In this document: positions 7,885 through 17,837 of the stretch, piece after piece | Layout: every line of letters begins with the position of its first letter | Numbering within the stretch: the first letter of the stretch is position 1 | Assembly: GCF_000732635.1 (NCBI RefSeq) | Contig: NZ_JPMD01000030.1 | Location: forward strand, 1 to 60,240 | DNA: 60,240 nt | Reading direction: 5' to 3' | From: Clostridium sulfidigenes | GTDB lineage: Bacteria > Bacillota > Clostridia > Clostridiales > Clostridiaceae | The notes under the pieces: generated by a model | Told to the model about the DNA's origin: nothing | Database searches by the model: none | What the model saw: only the letters and a program-made list of their open reading frames with translations | Translations under genes and position numbers: made by a program

Positions 7885-8874
7885 CTATATCTCTCCTGCA
7901 AAATGACAAGCACAGAAGTGTCCCTTTTCTATTTCTCTAGTTTCTGGTACCTGTTCCTTACATATCTCCTTAGCAAAAGGGCATCTAGTATTAAATTTAC
8001 AACCCTTAGGTAGGTTAACATTACTTGGAATTTCACCTTTTATTATACTCATATCACTTTTATAATCTGGATTTGCTACAGGTATAGCTGCTAGTAACGC
8101 TCTTGTGTATGGATGTATTGGATTATTATATAAATCTTCCTTATCTGCTAACTCTACTATAGAACCTAGATACATTACCCCAACTCTATCGCTAATATGC
8201 TTTACTACACTTAGGTCATGGGATATAAATAAATATGCCAATCCCATTTTTTCTTGTAAATCCATCATAAGATTAAGTATCTGTGATTGAATAGAAACGT
8301 CAAGAGCTGATACTGGTTCATCACATACTACAAATTTGGGTTGTAATGCTAAGGCTCTTGCTATTCCTATACGTTGTCTTTGTCCACCAGAAAACTGGTG
8401 AGGATATCTATATATATGGTATGGAGAAAGTCCACACTGTTCAACTATTTCTAATACTCTTTTATTAAGTTCTTCACCTTTCTTATATAGCTTATGCTCT
8501 ACTAAAGCTTCACTAACAATTGAATGTACATTCAGTCTTGGATTTAAAGAACTATATGGATCTTGAAATATAATTTGCATATCCTGTCTTAAAGGTTTCA
8601 TCTTTTTTTCATTATATTTTACAATATTTTGATCTCTATATAGAATTTCTCCTCCAGTTGGTTCATAGAGCTTTATTAATGTTCTACCTAATGTAGATTT
8701 TCCACATCCTGATTCTCCAACTAACCCTAAAGTTTCCCCTTCATATATTTCAAAGGAAACATTGTCCACAGCTTTTACACAGAGTTTCTCTCCAGTGGCA
8801 GATTTACCCTTAACCGGGAAATATTTTTTAAGATTTCTTATTTCAATAATCTTATTTCTTTCCTTTTCCATCAT
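7885..8874 (-). CDS. oppF: Oligopeptide ABC transporter ATP-binding protein OppF
   Basis: 329-residue ABC ATPase: Walker A GESGCGKST, signature SGGQRQR, Walker B VVCDEP, plus the C-terminal oligopeptide/dipeptide extension with two cysteines (KGCKFNTRCPF). It powers peptide uptake together with OppD. The start is taken at ATGATGGAAAAG, preceded by GAGGAGGG; the longer frame to 8904 lacks a site. It overlaps the end of oppD by 23 bases, indicating translational coupling. Confidence 0.9.
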   Translation of the reverse strand: MMEKERNKIIEIRNLKKYFPVKGKSATGEKLCVKAVDNVSFEIYEGETLGLVGESGCGKSTLGRTLIKLYEPTGGEILYRDQNIVKYNEKKMKPLRQDMQIIFQDPYSSLNPRLNVHSIVSEALVEHKLYKKGEELNKRVLEIVEQCGLSPYHIYRYPHQFSGGQRQRIGIARALALQPKFVVCDEPVSALDVSIQSQILNLMMDLQEKMGLAYLFISHDLSVVKHISDRVGVMYLGSIVELADKEDLYNNPIHPYTRALLAAIPVANPDYKSDMSIIKGEIPSNVNLPKGCKFNTRCPFAKEICKEQVPETREIEKGHFCACHFAGEI

Positions 8875-9874
8875 GGATTCCCTCCTCTTTATGATGTTTC
8901 TCATCTATTGCTTCATTATATAGGAAGCATCTTACCTGATGTTCATCTGAAATATTAGTTATAGCAGGCATCTTGCATTTACATTCAGCCTTTGCAAATT
9001 CACATCTTGGTTCAAAATAACATCCCTCAGGAAGGTGAAATGGATTTGGTACTACTCCATCTATAGAGTATAGTCTTTCCTTATCTTGATCTAGACTTGG
9101 TATTGATGCTAAAAGTCCCTTAGTATAAGGATGCTTTGGATTATCAAAAAGTTCTTTAATTGGAGCTGATTCAACCACTTTTCCAGAATACATAACAATT
9201 ACATGATCCGCCATTTGAGCTATTACCCCCAAATCATGGGTAATTAGCATTATAGCTGTATTGGTTTTTTCTTTTAAATCATTCATTAGTGTTAGTATCT
9301 GAGCTTGTATTGTTACATCAAGAGCGGTAGTAGGCTCATCAGCAATTAGTAATTTTGGCCTACATGCAAGAGCCATAGCTATCATAACTCTTTGACGCAT
9401 TCCACCACTTAATTGATGTGGGTAATCTCTTGCCACTTGCTCTGGCCTTGGTATTCCAACAAAAGCAAGCATATCAATAGCAATTTTTCTTGCTTCATTT
9501 TTATCTAATCCTTGGTGAAGCATTACTGCTTCCATTATCTGATCTTCTATTCTAAATACAGGATTTAAAGAAGTCATAGGCTCCTGAAATATCATAGATA
9601 TATCATTTCCTCTAACTTTTCTTATATCCTTATCCTCCATAGGTACTATATCTTTACTATCAAATTTAATAGTACCATCTACAATCTTACCTGGTTTATC
9701 TATAAGCTTTAAAATAGACATTGATGTTATACTTTTACCGCAACCAGATTCTCCAACTATACCAAGAGTTTTCCCTGGTTCTACATCAAAGGAAACTCCA
9801 TCTACAGCTTTTACAATACCGTTATCTGTATAAAAATATGTTTTTAAATCTCTTACTTCTAATAAATTTTCCAT
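8852..9874 (-). CDS. oppD: Oligopeptide ABC transporter ATP-binding protein OppD
   Basis: 340-residue ABC ATPase with Walker A GESGCGKS, signature LSGGMRQR, Walker B LLIADEPTTALD and the peptide-transporter C-terminal motif GCYFEPRCEFAKAECKCKMP. It is the partner of OppF on the cytoplasmic face. It begins ten bases after oppC and overlaps oppF. The C terminus is lysine-rich. Length and motif order are normal for OppD/DppD. Confidence 0.9.
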   Translation of the reverse strand: MENLLEVRDLKTYFYTDNGIVKAVDGVSFDVEPGKTLGIVGESGCGKSITSMSILKLIDKPGKIVDGTIKFDSKDIVPMEDKDIRKVRGNDISMIFQEPMTSLNPVFRIEDQIMEAVMLHQGLDKNEARKIAIDMLAFVGIPRPEQVARDYPHQLSGGMRQRVMIAMALACRPKLLIADEPTTALDVTIQAQILTLMNDLKEKTNTAIMLITHDLGVIAQMADHVIVMYSGKVVESAPIKELFDNPKHPYTKGLLASIPSLDQDKERLYSIDGVVPNPFHLPEGCYFEPRCEFAKAECKCKMPAITNISDEHQVRCFLYNEAIDEKHHKEEGIHDGKGKK

Positions 9875-9883
9875 ATATCACAC

Positions 9884-10801
9884 CTACCTTATCTCTTTTG
9901 GATCAAAGGCATCTCTTAAGCCCTCACCAAGAAGATTTATACTAACAACGGTTAATATGATTAAAATTCCAGGCGGTATCCAAAGCCATGGATTATTTGT
10001 AAATATAAATGAGTCTCTAGCTCTTTCAATCATGTTTCCCCAGGTTGGTGTTGGTGGAATTACCCCTAATCCTAGGAAAGAAAGTCCTGCCTCTGTTAAA
10101 ATTGCGCCTGCCATTCCAAGAGTAGCATTAACTATAATATATGCAAGGGTATTAGGTAAAAGATGTCTTACTATCTTAGATCTATTAGATATACCTAATG
10201 CCTTTGTAGCTACTATAAAATCTTGTTCTCTAAGGGATAAAATTTGCCCCCTAACCATTCTAGCAAGGCCTGGCCAAGATATTATGGCAAGAATAAACAT
10301 AACCACATACATCTTCTGGGTACTGCTTACCCTCCACATCAACGCAAAGGACAACGTTATCATTAATGGCATAAATGGAAGAGAGCTAACTATTTCTGTG
10401 AAACGCATAAGAATGTTATCAACCCATCCACCATAGTAACCTGCAATGCCACCTATAGTAGCACCAATAAGTACAGTTATACCTGCTGTGACAACTCCAA
10501 TAAACATAGATATCCTTCCACCATAAAATACTCTCATAAGTACATCTCTACCCTGTTCATCAGTTCCAAGCCAGTGCTTTGCTGATGGTGGTTTAACCTT
10601 ATTAACAAGTTCAAATTCATTTAAATTATAAGGTGATATTATAGGAACTAATATTACTAGTAATACTATAATCCCAAATACTATACCACCTGTAAGAGCT
10701 ATTTTATTCTTTCTAAATCGCTCCCATGCAACCCTCCATGGTCCCATAGCTTGAAGGTCTTGTTTCTTTTTTTCAGCTTTAGCCTTTTTTACTTCTAACA
10801 T
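9884..10801 (-). CDS. oppC: Oligopeptide ABC transporter permease OppC
   Basis: 305-residue permease with a cytoplasmic Lys-rich N terminus, one early membrane helix (about 35-58) and a C-terminal binding-protein-dependent transport domain with about five helices. The EAA-type loop reads ATKALGISNRSKIVRHLLPN and contacts the ATPases. The segment KHWLGTDEQGRDVLMRVFYG is the conserved OppC/DppC block. It is the fourth-from-last gene of the operon, 14 bases after oppB. Confidence 0.9.
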   Translation of the reverse strand: MLEVKKAKAEKKKQDLQAMGPWRVAWERFRKNKIALTGGIVFGIIVLLVILVPIISPYNLNEFELVNKVKPPSAKHWLGTDEQGRDVLMRVFYGGRISMFIGVVTAGITVLIGATIGGIAGYYGGWVDNILMRFTEIVSSLPFMPLMITLSFALMWRVSSTQKMYVVMFILAIISWPGLARMVRGQILSLREQDFIVATKALGISNRSKIVRHLLPNTLAYIIVNATLGMAGAILTEAGLSFLGLGVIPPTPTWGNMIERARDSFIFTNNPWLWIPPGILIILTVVSINLLGEGLRDAFDPKEIR

Positions 10802-10815
10802 AATAAACTAACCTC

Positions 10816-11799
10816 CTATTCTACTTTTACTCTAGGATCTACCAATGCATAGGACATATCTGATACCAGATTTCCTAAAACCATTAGGACTGCATAGAAT
10901 GTATTAGCTGCCATTACAACCCAAATATCTCTACCCATAACTGATGTATATAGTATATTTCCAATTCCTGGCCAAAGAAGTACTGTTTCTAATAATATTG
11001 CTCCTCCAAAGAGAGATGGAATATACATTCCTACAAGAGTTACTATTGGTATTAATGCGTTTCTAAAGGCATGACGATAAATAACTACCTTCTCCTTTAA
11101 ACCTTTAGAACGTGCTGTTCTAATATAATCTTGATTAATTACTTCAATAACACTATTTCTAACATATCTTATAAGTCCAGCAAGACTTAAAATAGTTAAA
11201 ATTATTACTGGTAAAATCATATGTTTAGCTACGTCTATTGCTTCAGCCATGAAGCTTTCATAACCAACAGCTGCCATTACTGGAGTTCTCATACCATTAA
11301 GTGGTATTGCTCCGTTACTCGGTACCGCTATAAAGAAAATCATAAGCAGTGCAAAGAAAAATGATGGCATTCCTACTCCAACTAAAGAAAATACAGTCCA
11401 AAAATTATCAAATACTCCATATTTCTTTACTGCAGATTTTATTCCTACTGGAATTGCAATTGCAAAGGCCAATACCATAGATACTATGTTTAATATAAAT
11501 GTATTCCAAATGTAATCCCCTATAACCGCACTTACAGGCTTTCTAAATTTCAATGAAGAACCAAAATCTCCTTTTAAAGTTCTTCCTAACCAATTAAAAT
11601 ACTGAACAACCGGACTTTTATCTAATCCTAATTGCTCTCTAATCATTTGCTGCTGCTCCGGAGTAGTCTTAGAACCTTGTCCTAAGTATGCACTAACTGG
11701 ATCTCCAGGCATTAGTTGTAATAATATAAATAGTATTATTGTTATTATTAGCATAACTGGAATTAAATTAAGTAATCTTTTGCCTAAAAACTTTAACAT
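10816..11799 (-). CDS. oppB: Oligopeptide ABC transporter permease OppB
   Basis: 327-residue permease. The N-terminal MLKFLGKRLLNLIPVMLIIT helix and the following LMPGDPVSAYLGQ are diagnostic of OppB/DppB. The EAA loop is ARSKGLKEKVVIYRHAFRNA. It forms the channel with OppC. A hairpin in the 77-base gap after oppA probably lowers its expression relative to the binding protein. Confidence 0.9.
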   Translation of the reverse strand: MLKFLGKRLLNLIPVMLIITIILFILLQLMPGDPVSAYLGQGSKTTPEQQQMIREQLGLDKSPVVQYFNWLGRTLKGDFGSSLKFRKPVSAVIGDYIWNTFILNIVSMVLAFAIAIPVGIKSAVKKYGVFDNFWTVFSLVGVGMPSFFFALLMIFFIAVPSNGAIPLNGMRTPVMAAVGYESFMAEAIDVAKHMILPVIILTILSLAGLIRYVRNSVIEVINQDYIRTARSKGLKEKVVIYRHAFRNALIPIVTLVGMYIPSLFGGAILLETVLLWPGIGNILYTSVMGRDIWVVMAANTFYAVLMVLGNLVSDMSYALVDPRVKVE

Positions 11800-11828
11800 T
11801 TCATCACCCCTAAACTTATTTTAATAAC

Positions 11829-11851
11829 GCCCTGCAATTTTATACAGGGCG
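11829..11851 (-). terminator. Intercistronic hairpin between oppA and oppB
   Basis: Perfect CGCCCTG/CAGGGCG stem (7 bp) followed by TTATTAAAATAAG. It looks like a leaky terminator or mRNA-stabilising hairpin, as is common after binding-protein genes. Confidence 0.65.
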
Positions 11852-11876
11852 CCAATAGCCTATATGAAATTTAAAA

Positions 11877-13604
11877 TTATTCTTCTATATAAGCATGTCT
11901 TAATGCTTTTACCCAATCACAGAATGGGCTTGTTTCTAGGCCTTTTATTTTCTTATTATACATGTCAAAATAAGTATTTGCATATACAGGAACAATAGGT
12001 GCATCCTCATTAAGGATTTTAGCTATTTTATTATAATAAGGTTTTGCTTCTTCCTTATCTACAATACTCTTAGCTTCATCTAACAATTTATCAACTTCTG
12101 GATTACTATATCTAGCTGTATTATCTTTACCAGTACCAATATAATCTGAGTGAACTTCAGAATATAAACTATCTGGGTCTGGGGTATTTATAGATGTTGC
12201 CATGAAGTATATACTCCATTTATCTACGTTTTCATCAGAGTTATAGATAACGTAATCTAATAATGTATTAAACTCAAGATATGCTATATTAAGTTTAATT
12301 TTTAAACCTTCGCCCCAGTCTCTTTGCCACATTGGAATAAGAGTATTTAAAATATCATGATCTGGCATAGCCGCTACATTAAGCTCCATAACCTTTCCAT
12401 CCTTTTCACGATATCCACTTGAACCAACCTTCCAGCCTGCTTCATCTAATAAAGACTTAGCTTTATCTAAATCAAAATCATACTGAGTCATTTCGCTAAC
12501 TAATTTATCATCAATACCCCAAGAAACTTGAGAGAATGGATGGTATTGAACTGATGCAAGTACATCCCCAGTTGCCTCATCTTTATAATAACTATCTACA
12601 AATTCTTTAATGTTAAAGCCATAATATAATGCTTGACGTACTTTTTTATCTGCTGTTGGGCCTGATTCACAGTTAAATTTAGTGTAACCATATCCACTTC
12701 TATCATAACTATTGAAAGTCATGAAATCCTTAGACTTAGCTTCATTTATTTTCTCTGGCTCAATAACTCCTGGAAGTAAATCCACCTCTTGAGATGTCAA
12801 CTCAACTATATCAGTAGTTTGATCAACAAATTTACATACTATATTTTCAATATAATATCCTTCACCATAATAGTTTGGATTTCTCTTTAGAGATACAAAT
12901 TCCTTTTCCTGGAATTTTTCTAAAGTATATGGTCCTGAACCAATTGGTTTTGTTGTTATAGCTTCTATGGATGATGTATCTCCAACCTTCCAATTTGCAC
13001 CATAATAATGTTCTGGCATGATTGACATAGTACAGTTGGCAAGATTTGTTCTTAGTGGCTCAGCAAAACTAAATTTAACTGTATACTCATCTACAGCAAC
13101 TACCCCTTTGAACTCTTCAGTCTTACCCTTTGAATATTCCTTATATCCAACTAAATCCTTAACAACAGATCCATATCTACCAGTATAAGATTTATCTGAT
13201 AAAAACTGATAACTAAAAACAACATCATCCGCTGTTACCTTTTCACCATCGGAGAAAGTCATATCTTTCTTCAATTTGAAGGTTATTTCCTTGGCATCGT
13301 CTGAAAATTCCCAACTTTCAGCTGCTGATGGTTGATATTCTCCATTAACATCCATTACAATAAGTTGGTCAAATACCATCTCAACTACATTAGCATCATA
13401 TGCAGATGAATAATAACCTGGGTTAAAGTTACCAGACATTTCTGTTATTCCAGCAACTAAAGTACCCCCAATTTTCTTCTCTGCTTCTTCAGTTTTTGGT
13501 GTATCCTTTGATGTGTCTTCTTTTTTCTCTTTATCACCACATCCAACTAATGAAAAAGCTAAAATACTTGACAACATTAAGGCCATTAATTTTCTTTTCT
13601 TCAA
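11877..13604 (-). CDS. oppA: Oligopeptide-binding lipoprotein OppA
   Basis: 575-residue family 5 solute-binding protein. The N-terminal signal peptide ends in the lipobox LVGC (Cys22), followed by a charged linker, so it is anchored outside the membrane as a lipoprotein. The region GSGPYTLEKFQEKEFVSLKRNPNYYG (split here as GSGPYTLEKF and SLKRNPNYYG) is typical. It captures peptides for OppBCDF. The start is TTG after AAGGGGG (TTGAAGAAAAGAAAA). It is the first gene of the operon. Confidence 0.9.
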   Translation of the reverse strand: MKKRKLMALMLSSILAFSLVGCGDKEKKEDTSKDTPKTEEAEKKIGGTLVAGITEMSGNFNPGYYSSAYDANVVEMVFDQLIVMDVNGEYQPSAAESWEFSDDAKEITFKLKKDMTFSDGEKVTADDVVFSYQFLSDKSYTGRYGSVVKDLVGYKEYSKGKTEEFKGVVAVDEYTVKFSFAEPLRTNLANCTMSIMPEHYYGANWKVGDTSSIEAITTKPIGSGPYTLEKFQEKEFVSLKRNPNYYGEGYYIENIVCKFVDQTTDIVELTSQEVDLLPGVIEPEKINEAKSKDFMTFNSYDRSGYGYTKFNCESGPTADKKVRQALYYGFNIKEFVDSYYKDEATGDVLASVQYHPFSQVSWGIDDKLVSEMTQYDFDLDKAKSLLDEAGWKVGSSGYREKDGKVMELNVAAMPDHDILNTLIPMWQRDWGEGLKIKLNIAYLEFNTLLDYVIYNSDENVDKWSIYFMATSINTPDPDSLYSEVHSDYIGTGKDNTARYSNPEVDKLLDEAKSIVDKEEAKPYYNKIAKILNEDAPIVPVYANTYFDMYNKKIKGLETSPFCDWVKALRHAYIEE

Positions 13605-13995
13605 AATCTATTCCCCCTTAAAATAATTAAGTTATAAATAAATACAAAGATATATTTTAAAAATATATACTTGTATAAATTCCTATCCCCATAGTTAATA
13701 CAATTTAAAATTTAATTTAGCTTTTAATTGGGCTGATTATTGCATTTTTATGTCATTCATTTAATTTCATATATTGTATATTTATTGCTTTTAAATATAT
13801 ATATTACAGTTTTGTAAATTCATTATCCTAATAATACATATATTTTTTACTTTTGTAAATACTTTTTTAGAAATTTTCAGAATTTTCTTTATATTATTTA
13901 GGATTTAAAAATATTCGGTATTCTAATATTTCGTTAAATACAATACTTTCATAATATTATATATATGGAATTTACATACATTATTTTCACCTTCG
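13605..13995. other. AT-rich intergenic region upstream of oppA
   Basis: Nearly 400 bases without a supported gene. It must carry the oppA promoter (reading minus), but several AT-rich alternatives exist and I cannot choose one. A self-complementary stretch TATATATTTTTAAAATATAT lies at about 13650-13670. No riboswitch was recognised. Confidence 0.5.
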
Positions 13996-14031
13996 TAAAA
14001 AAATAGGAGACTGTTTTTTAAAACAATCTCC
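13996..14031 (-). terminator. Terminator of thiE-thiD
   Basis: Minus-strand GGAGATTGTTT/AAACAGTCTCC stem followed by TATTTTTTTA, about 85 bases after the thiD stop. Confidence 0.8.
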
Positions 14032-14115
14032 ACCTTTACATATTATTCATATATTTAAATTTTATATTTATTGCAAATTAGCTGAAACAACTTAATAAGT
14101 ATACAATTACTACTA

Positions 14116-14898
14116 TTACAAATTCCAACAGTGATTTAGAGGTCCATTACCTTTTCCAATATTTAAATTATCCCTTAAAGCACCGGTTATGTATTTTTTT
14201 GCCCTTAAAATGCTTTCATCTATGCTGTAACCTGCTGCTAAATTACAAGCTATGGAAGATGATAGGGTGCAACCTGTTCCATGGGTATTGGAATTATCTA
14301 TTTTTTCTTCATGATACCAAGTTATTTTCCCATTTTTATATAATAAATCGTCAGCATAATTTTCCAAGTGCCCTCCTTTAATAAGAATTTTTCCTTTATA
14401 TTCCTTTGAAATTTTTTCTGCTGCTTCTATCATATTTTCTTTACTTAAAATTTTAAATCCACAAATACATTCTGCTTCAGGAATATTAGGAGTAATCACA
14501 TCAGCTATAGGTAAAAGTTTTGTAATCAAAGCTTCCATGGCATCCTCTGAAAGAAGTCTACTTCCACTTGTAGATATCATGACTGGATCAACTACAATAT
14601 TTTTAGCCTTATATTCTAATAATCTTTCAACAATCTCTTGAATAATCTCCTTAGAGGATACCATTCCTATTTTAATGGCATCAGGGAAAATATCTTTCAT
14701 AATGCAATGGATTTCTTTATTTAAGAACTCTCTTGATATATTTAAAACATCATAAACTCCAGTGGTATTTTGTGCTGTTAAAGCTGTTATAGCACTCATT
14801 GCATACATTTTATGGGCTACGATAGTTTTTATATCTGCTTGTATTCCAGCTCCTCCACTGCAATCCGATCCTGCTATTGTAAGTATCTTTTTCATCAT
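14116..14898 (-). CDS. thiD: Hydroxymethylpyrimidine (phosphate) kinase ThiD
   Basis: 260-residue ribokinase-fold enzyme that phosphorylates HMP to HMP-PP for thiamine synthesis. The N-terminal ILTIAGSDCSGGAGIQADIK is diagnostic of ThiD, and the C-terminal nucleotide/catalytic loop is NTHGTGCTLSSSIA with the usual GTGC. GAGGGGATTGATTT precedes two adjacent ATG codons. It follows thiE by 79 bases in a TPP-riboswitch-controlled unit. Because no thiC is in this window, HMP may come from salvage or from a gene elsewhere. Confidence 0.9.
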   Translation of the reverse strand: MMKKILTIAGSDCSGGAGIQADIKTIVAHKMYAMSAITALTAQNTTGVYDVLNISREFLNKEIHCIMKDIFPDAIKIGMVSSKEIIQEIVERLLEYKAKNIVVDPVMISTSGSRLLSEDAMEALITKLLPIADVITPNIPEAECICGFKILSKENMIEAAEKISKEYKGKILIKGGHLENYADDLLYKNGKITWYHEEKIDNSNTHGTGCTLSSSIACNLAAGYSIDESILRAKKYITGALRDNLNIGKGNGPLNHCWNL

Positions 14899-14977
14899 AA
14901 ATCAATCCCCTCTATCAATGTATATATTATATAAAGTATTTTCCATGTAAAATACACACCTATTTCCCATGTCTAAT

Positions 14978-15619
14978 CTATTGAGTTAGCATACATTCAG
15001 TTAACTCTAACATTTGTTTTGTTGCTAATAGCACATCTTCTTTAGAAAATATTGAAGACACTAAAGCAACTCCATGTATTCCTAAGCCTTTTAGGTTCAT
15101 AATATTATTCTCATCTATACCTCCAATAGCCACCACTGGTATAGTTACAGATTTGCATATATTTTTAATGGTTTCAAAGGTTATTACTCTAGTATCTAAT
15201 TTAGTTGAAGTTGAAAAAGCTGCTCCAACTCCAATATAACTTGCCCCATCTTTTTCTGCTTTAATAGCTTGTTCCACAGTTTTTGCTGTAACTCCTAAAA
15301 TTTTATCTTTACCTATCAGCTTCTTCACTTCTGCTGCATCCATATCACTTTGACCTATATGAACCCCAGATGCATCAATACTTATAGCTATTTCCACATT
15401 ATCATTAATAATTAAAGGAATATTATATTTATCTGTAATCTTCTTTATCTCTTTTCCTTCCTTTAGAAATTCATCATAGGATAAATTTTTTTCTCTTAGC
15501 TGAATTAATGTAGCTCCTCCTTGTAAAGTTTTTTCGATTTCTTCAGTAAATAATTTTCCATCTAACCAACTTCTATCCGTTACTACATATAACTTCATTT
15601 GACTTTTACTTATACTCAT
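14978..15619 (-). CDS. thiE: Thiamine phosphate synthase ThiE
   Basis: 213-residue TIM-barrel enzyme that joins HMP-PP and thiazole phosphate to give thiamine phosphate. Seen: LYVVTDRSWL, LIQLREKNLSYDEF (the pyrophosphate-binding LREK), GVHIGQSD, and VAIGGIDENN near the C terminus. All key family motifs are present. The ATG at 15619 (MSISKSQMKLY) lies nine bases after AAGGAAG; an in-frame GTG at 15628 is the alternative start. It is the first gene after a TPP riboswitch and terminator. A second, shorter paralogue lies at 26223-26813. Confidence 0.85.
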   Translation of the reverse strand: MSISKSQMKLYVVTDRSWLDGKLFTEEIEKTLQGGATLIQLREKNLSYDEFLKEGKEIKKITDKYNIPLIINDNVEIAISIDASGVHIGQSDMDAAEVKKLIGKDKILGVTAKTVEQAIKAEKDGASYIGVGAAFSTSTKLDTRVITFETIKNICKSVTIPVVAIGGIDENNIMNLKGLGIHGVALVSSIFSKEDVLLATKQMLELTECMLTQ

Positions 15620-15662
15620 TTCATACACTTCCTTAACAGAATTTTGTAGAATCTAAAAAAAT

Positions 15663-15690
15663 ATGGGACATACCAAATAGTATGTCCCAT
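15663..15690 (-). terminator. TPP riboswitch terminator (thiE leader)
   Basis: ATGGGACATA/TATGTCCCAT perfect 10-bp stem followed by ATTTTTTTAG on the minus strand, between the aptamer and thiE. Confidence 0.85.
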
Positions 15691-15705
15691 TAATATTTTT
15701 AATGT

Positions 15706-15790
15706 AATTCCCTACGTTGGCATTATCCAAATCAGGTTATAGGTCGAAGCTACTTTTTGCTTCCTCTCAGCCTGTTATACAAGCTCCCTA
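15706..15790 (-). ncRNA. TPP riboswitch controlling thiE-thiD
   Basis: Minus-strand aptamer with GGGAGC...CAGGCTGAGAGGAAGC (pyrimidine sensor), CGACC, AACCTGATTTGGATAATGCC and AACGTAGGGAA, i.e. the full THI-box consensus. Thiamine pyrophosphate binding should favour the downstream terminator. Confidence 0.95.
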
Positions 15791-15955
15791 AATATTTAAT
15801 TTCTTAAAGCATAGCATTGATTACATCTTTTGTCAATTTTCTCTGCTTTCTGTGTAATTTAATTACACCCTTTAGATGAGAAATCATCTGAACCCCGCAT
15901 GAATAAAACAACTATTTAAATAGTTAAATATTTAAATAGTTATATATATAACTAT

Positions 15956-16000
15956 TTCCCTATAAAATATATAGCTATTTATATATTTTTATAGGGAATT
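15956..16000 (-). terminator. Terminator candidate after ribH
   Basis: Long AT-rich hairpin closed by TTCCCTATAAAA/TTTTATAGGGAA, downstream of ribH. The 3' side lacks a long T run on the minus strand, so termination efficiency is uncertain. A further self-complementary AACTATTTAAATAGTT stretch lies at about 15910-15925. Confidence 0.5.
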
Positions 16001-16061
16001 TTATCATATACTGACTATTAAATTAAATAATTTTATTATATTTTCATAATCAAACTTTTAA

Positions 16062-16526
16062 TTAGAAACTTTTTAATAAATTTGCCATTTCTATAGCTGT
16101 TACTGCTGCATCGTAGCCCTTATTACCTGCTTTAGTTCCGGCTCTTTCTATAGCCTGCTCTATAGTGTCCGTTGTTAAAACTCCAAAAATAACTGGTTTC
16201 TCTGTACTAAGAGATACTGATGCTATTCCTTTTGAAGCTTCAGCACAAACGTAATCGAAATGTGGTGTAGAGCCCTTAATAACTGCTCCAAGGCATATAA
16301 TTGCATCATAATTTTCATTTTGAGCCATTTTTTTTGCTACAAGTGGTAATTCAAAAGCTCCTGGCACCCATGCCACTTCAATGTTATCTTCTTCTACTCC
16401 ATGTCTTTTAAGTCCATCAATGGCTCCACCTAAAAGTTTAGATACAATAAACTCGTTAAATCTTCCTACTACTATTCCAACTCTTAATCCTTGCGCAACT
16501 AAATTTCCTTCAAATATTTTCATCAT
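16062..16526 (-). CDS. ribH: 6,7-dimethyl-8-ribityllumazine synthase RibH
   Basis: 154-residue lumazine synthase, the penultimate riboflavin enzyme, which condenses the pyrimidine with dihydroxybutanone phosphate. Family motifs [35 protein letters not shown] and [12 protein letters not shown] are all present. The length is normal for the 60-mer-forming family. ATTCCTCC upstream (minus GGAGGAATA) fixes the start. It is the last gene of ribD-ribE-ribBA-ribH, 51 bases after ribBA. Confidence 0.95.
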   Translation of the reverse strand: MMKIFEGNLVAQGLRVGIVVGRFNEFIVSKLLGGAIDGLKRHGVEEDNIEVAWVPGAFELPLVAKKMAQNENYDAIICLGAVIKGSTPHFDYVCAEASKGIASVSLSTEKPVIFGVLTTDTIEQAIERAGTKAGNKGYDAAVTAIEMANLLKSF

Positions 16527-16577
16527 TATTCCTCCTAGATTATATTATAATTTATACTAAATCATAGATTTAGAGCA

Positions 16578-17781
16578 TTACTGGTAACTAAGTATGTGGT
16601 CCATTTTATTTTGTTTAGTTTTTAAATAAAATTCATTGTCTTTATTGTAATTGATTTGGATTGGGACTCTCTCTACCACCTCAATATCATATCCATCTAA
16701 TCCTTTAATTTTCTTGGGATTATTAGTCATAAGTCTAAGTTTTTTAGCTCCTAACTCTCTAAGAATTTGAGCTCCTATTCCATAATCTCTAAGGTCTGCA
16801 GGAAATCCAAGTTTAATATTTGCCTCTACTGTATCATATCCATGGTCTTGTAAATCGTAGGCCTTTAATTTATTTATAAGTCCTATGCCTCTTCCCTCTT
16901 GTCGCATATATAAAAGTATCCCGCAGCCTTCTTCTTCAATTCTCCTTAAAGCTTCTGCCAATTGCTCTCCACAATCACATCTATTAGATCCAAGGACGTC
17001 TCCAGTTAAGCATTCAGAATGAAGCCTTGTTAAAATTGGTCTGTTCTTATCAATTTCTCCTTTAACTAATGCCACATGATGTTCTCCATTCAATTTATTA
17101 ATAAAACCATACATTTTAAAATTACCGTATTTTGTAGGCATATCTACTGCTGCTGCCATTTCCACTAATACTTCTGTCTTTCTTCTATATCTTACTAAAT
17201 CTGCTATAGTTATTACTTTAATATTATGTAGTTTACCAAATTCTAAAAGTTCCTCAGTCCTAGCCATAGTTCCATCTTCACTCATAATTTCACAAATTAC
17301 TCCTGCTGGCTTTAAACCTGCCATTTTGGCTAAATCCACTGCTGCCTCAGTATGTCCTACTCTTTTTAATACACCTCCATCTCTAGCTTGTAGAGGAAAT
17401 ATATGCCCTGGTCTTCTAAAGTCTTTTCCTATGCTATCTTCATCTAAAATCTTCTGAATAGTTAAAGCTCTCTCATAGGCAGATATTCCTGTAGTTGTAC
17501 TAATATGATCTACGGATACTGTAAATGCAGTTTCATGATTATCTGTATTTTTTTTCAACCATGGGCTCAATTTTTAAATCTCTAAGTCTTTCTCCCTCCA
17601 ATGGCATACATATAAGACCTCTCCCAAACTTAGCCATAAAATTTATAGCTTCTGGAGTAACCTTTTCAGCAGCCATTAATAGATCTCCCTCATTTTCTCT
17701 ATCGGGATCATCAATAACTATAACCATCTTCCCTTCTTTAATATCCTTAATTGCTTCTTCAATCGTGTAAAATTCTGACAT
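16578..17781 (-). pseudogene. ribBA: ribBA, bifunctional DHBP synthase/GTP cyclohydrolase II, frameshifted in an A8 tract
   Basis: The gene is split into two overlapping frames. The upstream frame (17781-17539) encodes [10 protein letters not shown] through [13 protein letters not shown] to [12 protein letters not shown] and stops. The downstream frame (to 16578) resumes with [19 protein letters not shown] synthase [20 protein letters not shown], and the GTP cyclohydrolase II zinc motif [18 protein letters not shown]. With seven instead of eight A residues (17552-17559) the frame would read VEKNTDNHE without a break. All catalytic motifs are otherwise intact, so this is a single-base event: a sequencing error, a recent mutation, or expression by slippage on the A tract. 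Loss would leave the rib operon without its first two activities. Confidence 0.8.
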
Positions 17782-17837
17782 GTTTAACCCTCCCTATTTA
17801 ATCTTATAAGAATCCATTTTCTTTAAGAAAGTCTTCA

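Noticed and set aside
16578..17781. Two separate genes (small DHBP synthase fragment and RibBA-like protein)
   Set aside because: The two frames overlap at an A8 tract and join to one standard RibBA if one A is removed; the short frame lacks half of the DHBP synthase domain.
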